This document shows, piece after piece, positions 18,432-26,349 of a DNA stretch of 58,686 bases. Positions within the stretch are counted from its first letter, which is position 1; the number at the start of each line of letters is the position of its first letter. Position numbers and translations under genes: made by a program. The notes under the pieces are model-generated. The model saw only the letters and a program-made list of their open reading frames with translations. It was not told where the DNA came from and made no database searches. Location: contig QCIS01000011.1 in assembly GCA_003216535.1 (NCBI GenBank), positions 1 to 58,686 on the forward strand, written 5' to 3'. This DNA is from Prochlorococcus sp. AG-402-N08. Its GTDB lineage: Bacteria; Cyanobacteriota; Cyanobacteriia; PCC-6307; Cyanobiaceae.

Positions 18432-20062
18432 CAATATCAATTGATCCTCAAAAAACTAATAATGAAAGTCTTCAACCTAAAGGCTGGCTTAGATACTTTA
18501 GTTTTAGTCTTGATCATAAAGTAATTGGAATACAATATCTGGTTTGCGGTTTTCTTTTCTATTTGATAGGAGGAACTTTAGCTAGCGCTATAAGAATTGA
18601 ACTGGCTAGTCCAATGTCTGACTTTATGCCGAGAGATGTATATAACCAAGTTTTAACCCTACATGGAACAATAATGATATTTCTTTGGATAGTGCCTGTA
18701 GTTAACGGTGCTTTTGGAAATTATTTAATTCCATTTTATGTGGGAGCAAGAGATATGGCATTCCCACGCTTAAATGCTGTAGCTTTTTGGCTAATTCCTC
18801 CTTCGGGTTTGATGCTTGTAGCAAGCTATTTTGTTGAGGGTGCTGCTCAGGCCGGATGGACTGCTTATCCGCCCTTAAGCATAACTACTCCTCAATCAGG
18901 ACAAATAATTTGGATTCTGAGCGTTCTATTACTTGGAGGCAGTTCTATCTTTGGTGGAATAAACTTTATCGCCACCATTATCAAATTAAGAAGGCCAGGA
19001 TTAAAACTAATGCAATTGCCAATGTATTGTTGGGCAATGCTTGGGACTAGTCTATTAGTTGTTTTATCAACTCCTGTTTTGGCAGGGACCTTAATTCTAC
19101 TTAGCTTTGATATCATCGCTAAAACAGGTTTTTTCAATCCTGTTTTAGGTGGTAATGTCGTAGTTTATCAGCATTTATTTTGGTTTTATTCTCATCCAGC
19201 TGTTTACATTATGGTACTTCCTGCCTTTGGTTTAGTAAGTGAAATACTGCCTGTACATGCTAGAAAACCACTTTTTGGATATACAACAATGGTTTTTTCA
19301 ATAATGGGGATAGTCGTTTTAGGCTTAGTTGTTTGGGCGCATCACATGTTTACTAGTGGAACGCCCCCTTGGATGAGATTATTCTTTACTATCGCAACAG
19401 CATTTATTGCTGTTCCAACAGGGATAAAATTTTTCAATTGGGTTGCAACATTATGGGGAGGTAAAATTTCCATCAATAGTGCAATTTTATTCTCTTGCGG
19501 ATTTATTATAAATTTTGTTTTTGGAGGTATTACAGGAGTTGCTTTGGCACAGGTCCCTTTTGATATTCACGTACATGACACCTATTTCGTTGTAGCCCAC
19601 TTTCATTACATAGTTTATGGAGGGACTGTTTTTATTATTTTCTCATCGATATATCATTGGTTCCCCAAAGTAACTGGGAAAATGCTAAATGAAAAATTGG
19701 GAATTTTACATTTTATCATTACCTTTATTGGATTTAACTTGTGCTTTGCTCCTCAACATTGGCTCGGTTTAAATGGAATGCCTAGAAGAGTTGCAGAATA
19801 TGATCCTCAATTCCAGTTCGTTAATCAAATTAGTAGTCTTGGGGCTCTCATGATGGCTATAAGTACAATTCCTTTTTTAATTAATGTTTTCCATAGTTTA
19901 AGAAATGGAAGAGATGCTGGAGATAACCCTTGGGATGCTCTTACACCTGAATGGTTAACATCTTCTCCGCCTCCAGTTGAAAATTGGGAAGGAGAAGCTC
20001 CATTAGTTGAAGAACCTTATGGTTATGGTAAACAATTTTCTGAACAAAATAAAAACATATGA
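18428..20062 (+). CDS. ctaD: Cytochrome c oxidase subunit I
   Basis: A 544-residue catalytic subunit with twelve predicted spans. Heme and CuB ligands are recognisable in LTLHGTIMIF, in YSHPAVY (H256 with Y260), in WAHHMFTSG and in VAHFHYIVYGG. The usual Glu of HPEVY is replaced by Ala (A258) and the preceding residues are Tyr-Ser (Y254, S255), which is the YS motif of A2-type heme-copper oxidases. It reduces oxygen to water with proton pumping. ATGA overlaps at both ends couple ctaC, ctaD and ctaE. Confidence 0.97.
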   Translation: MTISIDPQKTNNESLQPKGWLRYFSFSLDHKVIGIQYLVCGFLFYLIGGTLASAIRIELASPMSDFMPRDVYNQVLTLHGTIMIFLWIVPVVNGAFGNYLIPFYVGARDMAFPRLNAVAFWLIPPSGLMLVASYFVEGAAQAGWTAYPPLSITTPQSGQIIWILSVLLLGGSSIFGGINFIATIIKLRRPGLKLMQLPMYCWAMLGTSLLVVLSTPVLAGTLILLSFDIIAKTGFFNPVLGGNVVVYQHLFWFYSHPAVYIMVLPAFGLVSEILPVHARKPLFGYTTMVFSIMGIVVLGLVVWAHHMFTSGTPPWMRLFFTIATAFIAVPTGIKFFNWVATLWGGKISINSAILFSCGFIINFVFGGITGVALAQVPFDIHVHDTYFVVAHFHYIVYGGTVFIIFSSIYHWFPKVTGKMLNEKLGILHFIITFIGFNLCFAPQHWLGLNGMPRRVAEYDPQFQFVNQISSLGALMMAISTIPFLINVFHSLRNGRDAGDNPWDALTPEWLTSSPPPVENWEGEAPLVEEPYGYGKQFSEQNKNI

Positions 20063-20661
20063 CAACTCTAGATAGCTCAAAAGAAATTCAAAAAAATAAT
20101 TCTGAAGTTAATGAAACACATGAAGACTTCAGAATGTTTGGTCTTATAACTTTCCTAATTGCGGACGGAATGACTTTTGCTGGATTCTTTGCTGCTTATT
20201 TAACTTATAAAGCAGTAAATCCATTACCTGATGGTGCTATTTATGAATTAGAACTACCAATACCTACACTCAATACAATTTTATTACTTGTTAGTAGTGC
20301 AACTTTCCATAAAGCAGGTAAAGCACTTTTAAAAGATAAAAACTCTGATTCCCAAAAATGGTTGTTTTTTACTGCTTTTCTTGGAATTATATTTTTAATA
20401 TGTCAATTATTTGAATATTTTCATTTACCTTTTGGATTAACCGATAATTTATTTGCAAGTACTTTTTATGCTCTTACTGGTTTTCATGGTTTACATGTCA
20501 CTTTAGGCACTTTAATGATTTTAATCATTGCTTGGCAATCGAGAATAAATGGTGGAAGATTAACTAGTCAAAATATGTTCCCATTAGAAGCTGTTGAATT
20601 GTACTGGCATTTTGTAGATGGAATATGGGTTATTTTATTTATTATTTTGTATCTTTTATAA
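20059..20661 (+). CDS. ctaE: Cytochrome c oxidase subunit III
   Basis: A 200-residue five-span subunit, the short form found in bacteria. The MFGLITFLIADGMTFAGFFAAYL region, FHGLHVTLGTLM and the terminal VELYWHFVDGIWVILF are characteristic. It stabilises the catalytic subunits and the proton pathway. It overlaps ctaD by 4 bases. After it, 97 AT-rich bases with no evident hairpin precede the cyAbrB gene. Confidence 0.95.
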   Translation: MTTLDSSKEIQKNNSEVNETHEDFRMFGLITFLIADGMTFAGFFAAYLTYKAVNPLPDGAIYELELPIPTLNTILLLVSSATFHKAGKALLKDKNSDSQKWLFFTAFLGIIFLICQLFEYFHLPFGLTDNLFASTFYALTGFHGLHVTLGTLMILIIAWQSRINGGRLTSQNMFPLEAVELYWHFVDGIWVILFIILYLL

Positions 20662-20758
20662 AACACTAAATTTAAAAAATTAAATATATTTTTTATTAAT
20701 TTATATTGCCACATTTCTCCTTTTTAGTAAGAATATATAATTATAAATTTGTCAGATA

Positions 20759-21112
20759 ATGCTAGAAGGAAAAGAACTTCTTGAAAAAGCAAAATTATTA
20801 AGTAAAAAATCTGAAGATGAGATTGCGAAAGGTTGTGGTTACGTAGGTCCAACCGGAAGAATATTAAGAAAAAGTTTTTATAGGGCGCTTATCGAAGCTA
20901 AGGGGTACAAAATAGGAAATGGTCGTCAGGGGAAAAATAGTAATAGAGCTTCAAGAGGCAGACAGAAAGAATTCAAAACTAAAGTTCATGGCAATGGGAA
21001 CCTATTAATTGGTCATGCCTACACCAAAAAATTAGGTCTAGAACCTGGTCAGGAATTTAAAATCGATCTTAAAAAAGAGTCAAAAACAATTTATCTGATT
21101 CCATTAAATTAA
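20759..21112 (+). CDS. cyAbrB-type transcriptional regulator
   Basis: A 117-residue basic protein of the cyanobacterial AbrB family. The N-terminal half has the family-specific CGYVGPTGRILRKSFYRALIEAKG; the C-terminal half has the AbrB-like swapped-hairpin region NGNLLIGHAYTKKLGLEPGQEF. In other cyanobacteria cyAbrB proteins bind DNA broadly, with nucleoid-like behaviour, and influence nitrogen and carbon genes. This window also has an NtcA-like site at 47474, but nothing seen here links the two directly. It stands alone between ctaE and ribE. Confidence 0.88.
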   Translation: MLEGKELLEKAKLLSKKSEDEIAKGCGYVGPTGRILRKSFYRALIEAKGYKIGNGRQGKNSNRASRGRQKEFKTKVHGNGNLLIGHAYTKKLGLEPGQEFKIDLKKESKTIYLIPLN

Positions 21113-21132
21113 AATCAATCAAAAAATATATT

Positions 21133-21786
21133 TTACCAACCGTTTTCTTTAAGCCACTCCGAAGAAATATTATTTGAAGATAAATCTTGATTACTATTTT
21201 TATTAAACAAAAGTAATTTCTCTACATATTTAATTAGTGTATCTGCCTCAAGGTTTACGCTGTCTCCGACATTTAATTTATTCAGATTTGTGTTATGCCA
21301 GGTATGGGGAATTATCGCAATAGTAAATATTTCTCCTTCCTGCTCATATTTTGCAATTGTAAGACTTATACCATTTACACAAATACTGCCTTTATTAACT
21401 ACATATTTTGAAAAATTATTATTTTTCCACTTTATGGATAAGAGCCAAGATTTCTCTAGTTTCTCTATATTCTCTACTGTTCCAAGACCATCAACATGTC
21501 CACTGACTATATGCCCTCCTAGACGATCTGACACCCTAAGAGCGGGCTCCAAATTAACAATCTGATTCAGGTTTGACTTTACTCCTAAAGTTGTTTTTTT
21601 TAATGTTTCCTCACTAACATCAACAGTAAATTTATTTTGAAAAATCTCCTTAACTGTCAAACAAATTCCATCAACAGCTATGCTGTCTCCAATTGCCATA
21701 TCAAATAAGTTATCTAGAATTTCAATTTCTAAAATATTTTTTTCTTGTCTTAGTTTTCCAATTGATTGAATTATTCCTGTGAACAT
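21133..21786 (-). CDS. ribE: Riboflavin synthase (alpha chain)
   Basis: A 217-residue protein with two lumazine-binding repeats, each beginning with a characteristic strand: MFTGIIQSIG at the N-terminus and GHIVSGHVDGLG near residue 93. IAVDGICLTV and CVNGISLTI are the matching core motifs of the two halves. It converts two 6,7-dimethyl-8-ribityllumazine molecules to riboflavin. It is transcribed alone; the 112 bases at 21787-21898 separate it from the divergent reductase gene. Confidence 0.94.
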   Translation of the reverse strand: MFTGIIQSIGKLRQEKNILEIEILDNLFDMAIGDSIAVDGICLTVKEIFQNKFTVDVSEETLKKTTLGVKSNLNQIVNLEPALRVSDRLGGHIVSGHVDGLGTVENIEKLEKSWLLSIKWKNNNFSKYVVNKGSICVNGISLTIAKYEQEGEIFTIAIIPHTWHNTNLNKLNVGDSVNLEADTLIKYVEKLLLFNKNSNQDLSSNNISSEWLKENGW

Positions 21787-21898
21787 AGATTTAAGAAAAA
21801 AATTTTTGCAAAATTTTGTAATTTATTTTATTTACTTTAAAACATTTTCAATTATAAATAAATTAAAGAGTAAATAAAAAGAAATTGATCATATTTAG

Positions 21899-23041
21899 AT
21901 GATTATTAATTCACAAAAAAGATCATTTGGTAGAGGGGCGAAAGTAAGCTTATTTACTTTAGGGACAATGCGAGCAACTGAAAGTCTCGAAAAAATGTAT
22001 AGCATAATAAAAAATGCATATTATGTAGGAATTAATCACATTGAAACAGCACCTTCTTATGGTAATGCTGAATCACTTATTGGAAATTCAATAAAAAAAT
22101 TAGAAATAGAAGAGAATATAAAAGAAAAAAATTGGGTGATTACTTCCAAAGTTTTACCAAAGGGTGATTTTGACTTTTTAAAAAATAATTTCAAAAATTC
22201 ACTTAAAAATTTAAATCGCAAGAAAATTAATAATCTTGCAATTCATGGACTCAACTTAAAACAACATCTAGATTGGGTTCTTGCTGGAGAGGGTAAGAAA
22301 TTTATATCATGGATACTTGAGGAGGGACTAGTTGATCAAGTTGGTTTTAGTTCACACGGTAGTTATTCACTTATTAAAGAAGCAATTAGCTATGAAGATT
22401 TTAGTTTTTGTAGTCTACATTTACATTATTTAGATCAATCTAAAATTACTTTGGCAGAGGAAGCTATAAAAAAAGGTATGGGAGTATTAGCAATATCACC
22501 TGCTGATAAAGGCGGTAGATTATATTCCCCAAGTGATATTTTGTTAGAGGCTTCTAAGCCCTTTCATCCGTTAGAATTAGCTTATCGATTCTTGTTGGCA
22601 AAAGGCATTACAACTTTATCATTGGGGGCGACAAACAAAAAAGATTTTGAATTTGCACATAAACTTAAAAACTCCTTCAAGAAGCTTACAAAACTTGAAA
22701 AAAGCGCCCTGAATAAAATTGAGGAAGTTGCTAACGAAAGATTAAACTCAACTAAATGTGAACAATGTAGATCTTGTCTTCCATGTCCAAATGATGTGCC
22801 TATTCCAGAAATACTTCGTTTAAGAAATATATCTATTGGTTATGGCCAATTAGAATTTTCAAAAGAAAGATACAACTTAATAGGAAAAGCAGGCCACTGG
22901 TGGGAAGAAAAAAATTCCTCATTTTGTAAAGAATGTAATGAATGTGTTCCTAAATGTCCTACTAAATTAGATATACCAAATTTATTAAAGGAAACCCATA
23001 ACTTATTAATTGAAAATCCCACAAAAAGATTATGGGGATAA
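21899..23041 (+). CDS. Aldo/keto reductase with C-terminal 4Fe-4S ferredoxin-like domain
   Basis: A 380-residue protein. The TIM-barrel aldo/keto reductase part spans residues ~1-270, with HIETAPSYGNAES (catalytic-Tyr region), AIHGLNLK and a conserved late GATNKKDFE. The C-terminal ~100 residues carry two cysteine clusters, CEQCRSCLPCP and CKECNECVPKCP, which should bind two 4Fe-4S centres. Such fusions are common in cyanobacteria and anaerobes, but the substrate is not known. The 3' end overlaps the convergent solute-binding-protein gene by 12 bases. Confidence 0.88.
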   Translation: MIINSQKRSFGRGAKVSLFTLGTMRATESLEKMYSIIKNAYYVGINHIETAPSYGNAESLIGNSIKKLEIEENIKEKNWVITSKVLPKGDFDFLKNNFKNSLKNLNRKKINNLAIHGLNLKQHLDWVLAGEGKKFISWILEEGLVDQVGFSSHGSYSLIKEAISYEDFSFCSLHLHYLDQSKITLAEEAIKKGMGVLAISPADKGGRLYSPSDILLEASKPFHPLELAYRFLLAKGITTLSLGATNKKDFEFAHKLKNSFKKLTKLEKSALNKIEEVANERLNSTKCEQCRSCLPCPNDVPIPEILRLRNISIGYGQLEFSKERYNLIGKAGHWWEEKNSSFCKECNECVPKCPTKLDIPNLLKETHNLLIENPTKRLWG

Positions 23042-24028
23042 GGACTCATTCCAGAACTTTTTAAGATTAATTTTTTGTTCATTTGTTAGTACGGGGAAAG
23101 ACCAACTATTTTCCCAACATTTCTCAGAAGGTCCTGAGATGGGGAACATTTCAGATTTATATTTACTTTGTAAATAATCACTATTGAATGGTAGATACCA
23201 ACCCTGGCTTACTAATTTATCTACTATTGATTTATTTTCTAAAGATTTAATCCATTTAATTAATATTGCATTATTTAGATTTGATCGACTAAGTAGAAAA
23301 TGCCACATCAAAGGTACGCCTTGGCTTGGGAAAACTAAAGAAAGCCTTGGATCTATTTTTAAATATTTTGAACAGAGACTATAGGGAACTATTGCGACAC
23401 AAGCATCAGAATTAATCAACCAATTGAGCATATTTTTATCATCAAATAACATTGCTTGGCTTTTGAGTTTTTTTAAAGAATTAGATGTATTAATTTTTTT
23501 GGCAATTGACAATATTATTCTGGGACTTTGTGGGAAAATAATTTTTCCAGTTAATTTTTTAGAAAGAAGGAAATCCCAAGAAGTTCTGGCTGAATTTATT
23601 AATTCTTTATTATTTTTAATGATGATTGTATAAGGTACTACGCCAATAGGAAATAATTTACTTGTCTGATTTTGATTAAAACTTCCCAAAAAATCTATCG
23701 ATCTCTTATCCAAATTTTCGATCAGTGCATATTCATCTATTTTTTCAAATTCTGCAAAATCTATACTAGTAATCCATCCATCGTTTATTAAAGTAAAGTC
23801 AGAATTGAAAATTGTGTTTCTAGTTTTTTGTAGCCTAATATTTTCAAAATTAATTTTTTCCTGCTTCCAATCTTTTGGAATCGTATCTTTGAAAGATTCA
23901 GGATAAAAAGAATTTTGTAATGCAATTTTTACTTTATTAGGAAGATTACTGCAAGAGTTTAAGAAAAATAAAAGCGAAAGCTTACCACAATATAAAAATT
24001 CTCTTCTGGTTGCAAATTTTGAAAACAT
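23030..24028 (-). CDS. Putative Tat-exported lipoprotein, ABC solute-binding-protein-like
   Basis: A 332-residue protein. The N-terminus has a twin-arginine-like RREFL at residues 8-12, a hydrophobic stretch and a lipobox-like FLNSC, so export by Tat and lipidation are likely. The body resembles family-1 solute-binding proteins (polyamine or iron-binding type), with TSWDFLLSKKLTGKI and ACVAIVPYSLCSKYL in the expected places. No permease or ATPase gene is next to it, so it is an orphan. It starts directly at the end of the UPF0284 gene, last in the series from topA. Confidence 0.62.
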   Translation of the reverse strand: MFSKFATRREFLYCGKLSLLFFLNSCSNLPNKVKIALQNSFYPESFKDTIPKDWKQEKINFENIRLQKTRNTIFNSDFTLINDGWITSIDFAEFEKIDEYALIENLDKRSIDFLGSFNQNQTSKLFPIGVVPYTIIIKNNKELINSARTSWDFLLSKKLTGKIIFPQSPRIILSIAKKINTSNSLKKLKSQAMLFDDKNMLNWLINSDACVAIVPYSLCSKYLKIDPRLSLVFPSQGVPLMWHFLLSRSNLNNAILIKWIKSLENKSIVDKLVSQGWYLPFNSDYLQSKYKSEMFPISGPSEKCWENSWSFPVLTNEQKINLKKFWNESLSP

Positions 24029-25201
24029 TCAGCAATCCTTCTCTAAAGAAATTTGACCTAGACCCTTCATCATTTCCAGATTTTGTTGACACAATGAAAC
24101 TATTTCTTCATTTTTAAATCCATCTAAGAAAGCAAGCAATGATATTCCACCAGCACCTACACCTTCTTTAACATGTCCTAATTCATAATCCTTCAATTCT
24201 TTGTATTTTGAAGATTTGAAACTTAAAGGACTTGCTAAACCTAATAATTTGACATCAAATTTTTCATTAATTAGATTTACTAAATCATTTAGAGAATTAT
24301 CTTTGACAAGCCATCCAGTTGTCGCAATAAAAATATCTTCAATAAAGTCATCTTTATTTTTTTCATCTAAGAATTCTAATACAAGCAAAATGACCGCTAA
24401 CATCTGACTTCCGCCAGACAATATGACAGGTTGGTTTGCTAATCTAGCACCAATTAATAGACCCATTGAGAAAGCCTGGAAAGGATCACCTACCGCCGCG
24501 ACAACATCAAAAGAGTCGAAATCAACCTTGAAATTTGCATTGAAAATTCCTCTTTTAACTACTTGTCTTCTCAGTTCTCTTGGAGCTTTAAATAAACTAC
24601 TCCCTACTAAATTAGACACCTGCAAACCAAAAGCTTCCATTACTGCCTGAGCCGTTGTCGTGCCCCCCGGTACAGATTCAGAAATTAAAGCTGGTTTTTT
24701 TAAGGATTTTCCTATCGCAAGACCTTTTTCATAGAGATTTAAAACTCTCTCTTTAGTCATCGATTTACCAGTAGTAAGACAATTTGATGGGCCCAAATTT
24801 CTATCTTCTACAACTAAATGATTAAAATAAGGGTTTGATCCTATTCCCAGAGGTACAATAACTGGATAAATATTTATAAGCTTTGAACAAACATGACTTA
24901 TTAGGGCGGGAGTTACTCCTGCATTGAGAAGAGGTAATTTATATTTATGATCTTTTGAAGCACCCTCAAGCAAAAATTCGGCATCTGCGAGCGCAGTTGT
25001 TCTCCGTGATTTTGCATTAATACCTGCAGCGGAAATTCCTGGAATTTGAGATGTATTAGTGCCTGCAATTACAAGAAATATTTTGAAATTACTAATATTC
25101 TTTTTCAGTATTTCTATCTTATTAAGTTGTCTTTTTTTATTGGATTCATTACCAAAAAATTTAATCCCTAGTTCATTACTATACATTTTTACTTTTTTCA
25201 A
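24029..25201 (-). CDS. UPF0284 family protein, CobT-like (nicotinate-nucleotide phosphoribosyltransferase fold)
   Basis: A 390-residue protein matching UPF0284 (TIGR00303), distant relatives of CobT, which activates the lower ligand of cobalamin. Visible marks are LVIAGTNTSQIPGISAAG near residue 40, SVPGGTTTAQAVMEAFG, SGGSQMLAVILL, and a C-terminal HVKEGVGAGG whose Glu sits where the CobT catalytic Glu occurs. TTG at 25201 overlaps the previous stop as TTGA; an ATG at residue 6 is an alternative start. cobM at 4716 shows that corrin is made, so lower-ligand activation is a reasonable role, but that is inference. Confidence 0.8.
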   Translation of the reverse strand: MKKVKMYSNELGIKFFGNESNKKRQLNKIEILKKNISNFKIFLVIAGTNTSQIPGISAAGINAKSRRTTALADAEFLLEGASKDHKYKLPLLNAGVTPALISHVCSKLINIYPVIVPLGIGSNPYFNHLVVEDRNLGPSNCLTTGKSMTKERVLNLYEKGLAIGKSLKKPALISESVPGGTTTAQAVMEAFGLQVSNLVGSSLFKAPRELRRQVVKRGIFNANFKVDFDSFDVVAAVGDPFQAFSMGLLIGARLANQPVILSGGSQMLAVILLVLEFLDEKNKDDFIEDIFIATTGWLVKDNSLNDLVNLINEKFDVKLLGLASPLSFKSSKYKELKDYELGHVKEGVGAGGISLLAFLDGFKNEEIVSLCQQNLEMMKGLGQISLEKDC

Positions 25202-25836
25202 TTATTTAAATCAACTAGGTTATTTAATAATCGTGGAGGATCTGGGATATTTAATTTAAATCTTGGGAAAAGAGAATATGCAACTACATGTACCGTTAAA
25301 ACATAAACTATTTCTTGAAAAATTATTAAAAAAATTGCTCCTAATTGGATACTTAAGATTGAGAGGGAAAAAGGTAAATTTAATAATCCAATTAACTTTT
25401 CTAGTAGACCATAACTTGCTCTAGTTATTAACACCCATAAATTATCACCAACCAATGTAGACAATGCTATTACTCGTAGGAAAAAACCAAGGGTTCCAAT
25501 AATAACTCCTACAGTGCAGCTAAATCTCCAACTTTTTTCTCTAAACCAACACCAGCCCAACCAAAAAGCCAAGATCCCATAAGGAAATAAAAATAAAGTC
25601 CCTCTAACAGGACCCATAATTATGAATAAAAGTAGAAATTGTATCAGGAGTCCTTCCAATGCAGTTTTAGTTCCTCTTCTCAAGTGCAATAGGATCATTG
25701 GGAGGGGTAAAATTAATCTTAATAAAGCTCCCCCAATTGGCAAATAATATAATGCAACCCATAATAAAGACGAAAGAGATGCTAAATATGAAGTCTCGAC
25801 AATATTTAATGCTTGAGTTTTGGTTGTTATTTTCAT
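25198..25836 (-). CDS. DUF2232 family membrane protein
   Basis: A 212-residue protein with about six hydrophobic segments, recognised as DUF2232 (YybS-like). Typical features are LYYLPIGGALLRLILPLPMILLHLR near residues 30-55, GPVRGTLFLFPYGILAFWLGW and a cytoplasmic end with IPDPPRLL. The fold resembles membrane components of vitamin-uptake systems, but the function is not established. It lies between a lipoprotein gene (20 bases) and the CobT-like gene (4-base overlap), so it could be linked to corrinoid metabolism, as a guess. Confidence 0.78.
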   Translation of the reverse strand: MKITTKTQALNIVETSYLASLSSLLWVALYYLPIGGALLRLILPLPMILLHLRRGTKTALEGLLIQFLLLFIIMGPVRGTLFLFPYGILAFWLGWCWFREKSWRFSCTVGVIIGTLGFFLRVIALSTLVGDNLWVLITRASYGLLEKLIGLLNLPFSLSILSIQLGAIFLIIFQEIVYVLTVHVVAYSLFPRFKLNIPDPPRLLNNLVDLNN

Positions 25837-25856
25837 TTTTTGTTGAATATTTTTAA

Positions 25857-26342
25857 TTAATTTTTATTCATACTTTTATTTTTTGAATCTAAGATACGTT
25901 CAATCTTTTCTATTTCAAAATTTACCTCAGAATTACTTAATATGGTACTTAACTCTTCCGTGGGATCTTTTGGATCTACATCTTTTAGGATGAATATTAT
26001 TTTGTAAGATTGAAGCTCAATTTTTCTTTTTTTTGAAATATTCGTAATAGTGTTATTTTTTTGTTTTGGTATCTTTTCTAAATTTATATCCTTTTTATTT
26101 TCTGGAACATCTTTTGAATTTTCTACTTTTTTAATTTTTTTATTTTTTTTATCATTAATTTCTTTGTTTTCTTTCACTACTATTTTTTTATTTACAAAAT
26201 TATTTTGTAAATCTTCATTTTTGCTTATTTTGTCTAAATCTTTAAAACTACTCTCAAGAAAATTTCCAATCCTCCCTCCAGAGCATGATTGCAAGAAAAC
26301 TAAAAAAATTAATAAAAAAAATTCTTTTTTTTTTAAAATCAT
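25857..26342 (-). CDS. Putative lipoprotein, Lys-rich, unknown function
   Basis: A 161-residue protein. Residues 1-20 form a lipoprotein signal (basic start, hydrophobic core, lipobox FLQSC). After the Cys comes a long low-complexity stretch rich in Lys, Asn and Glu (~residues 45-105), then a small folded-looking C-terminal part (SYKIIFILKDVDPKDPTEELSTIL). No known domain is recognised. It starts 7 bases after topA and is probably on its transcript. Maturation would depend on Lgt, encoded at 3830-4723. Confidence 0.62.
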   Translation of the reverse strand: MILKKKEFFLLIFLVFLQSCSGGRIGNFLESSFKDLDKISKNEDLQNNFVNKKIVVKENKEINDKKNKKIKKVENSKDVPENKKDINLEKIPKQKNNTITNISKKRKIELQSYKIIFILKDVDPKDPTEELSTILSNSEVNFEIEKIERILDSKNKSMNKN

Positions 26343-26349
26343 ATTTTTT

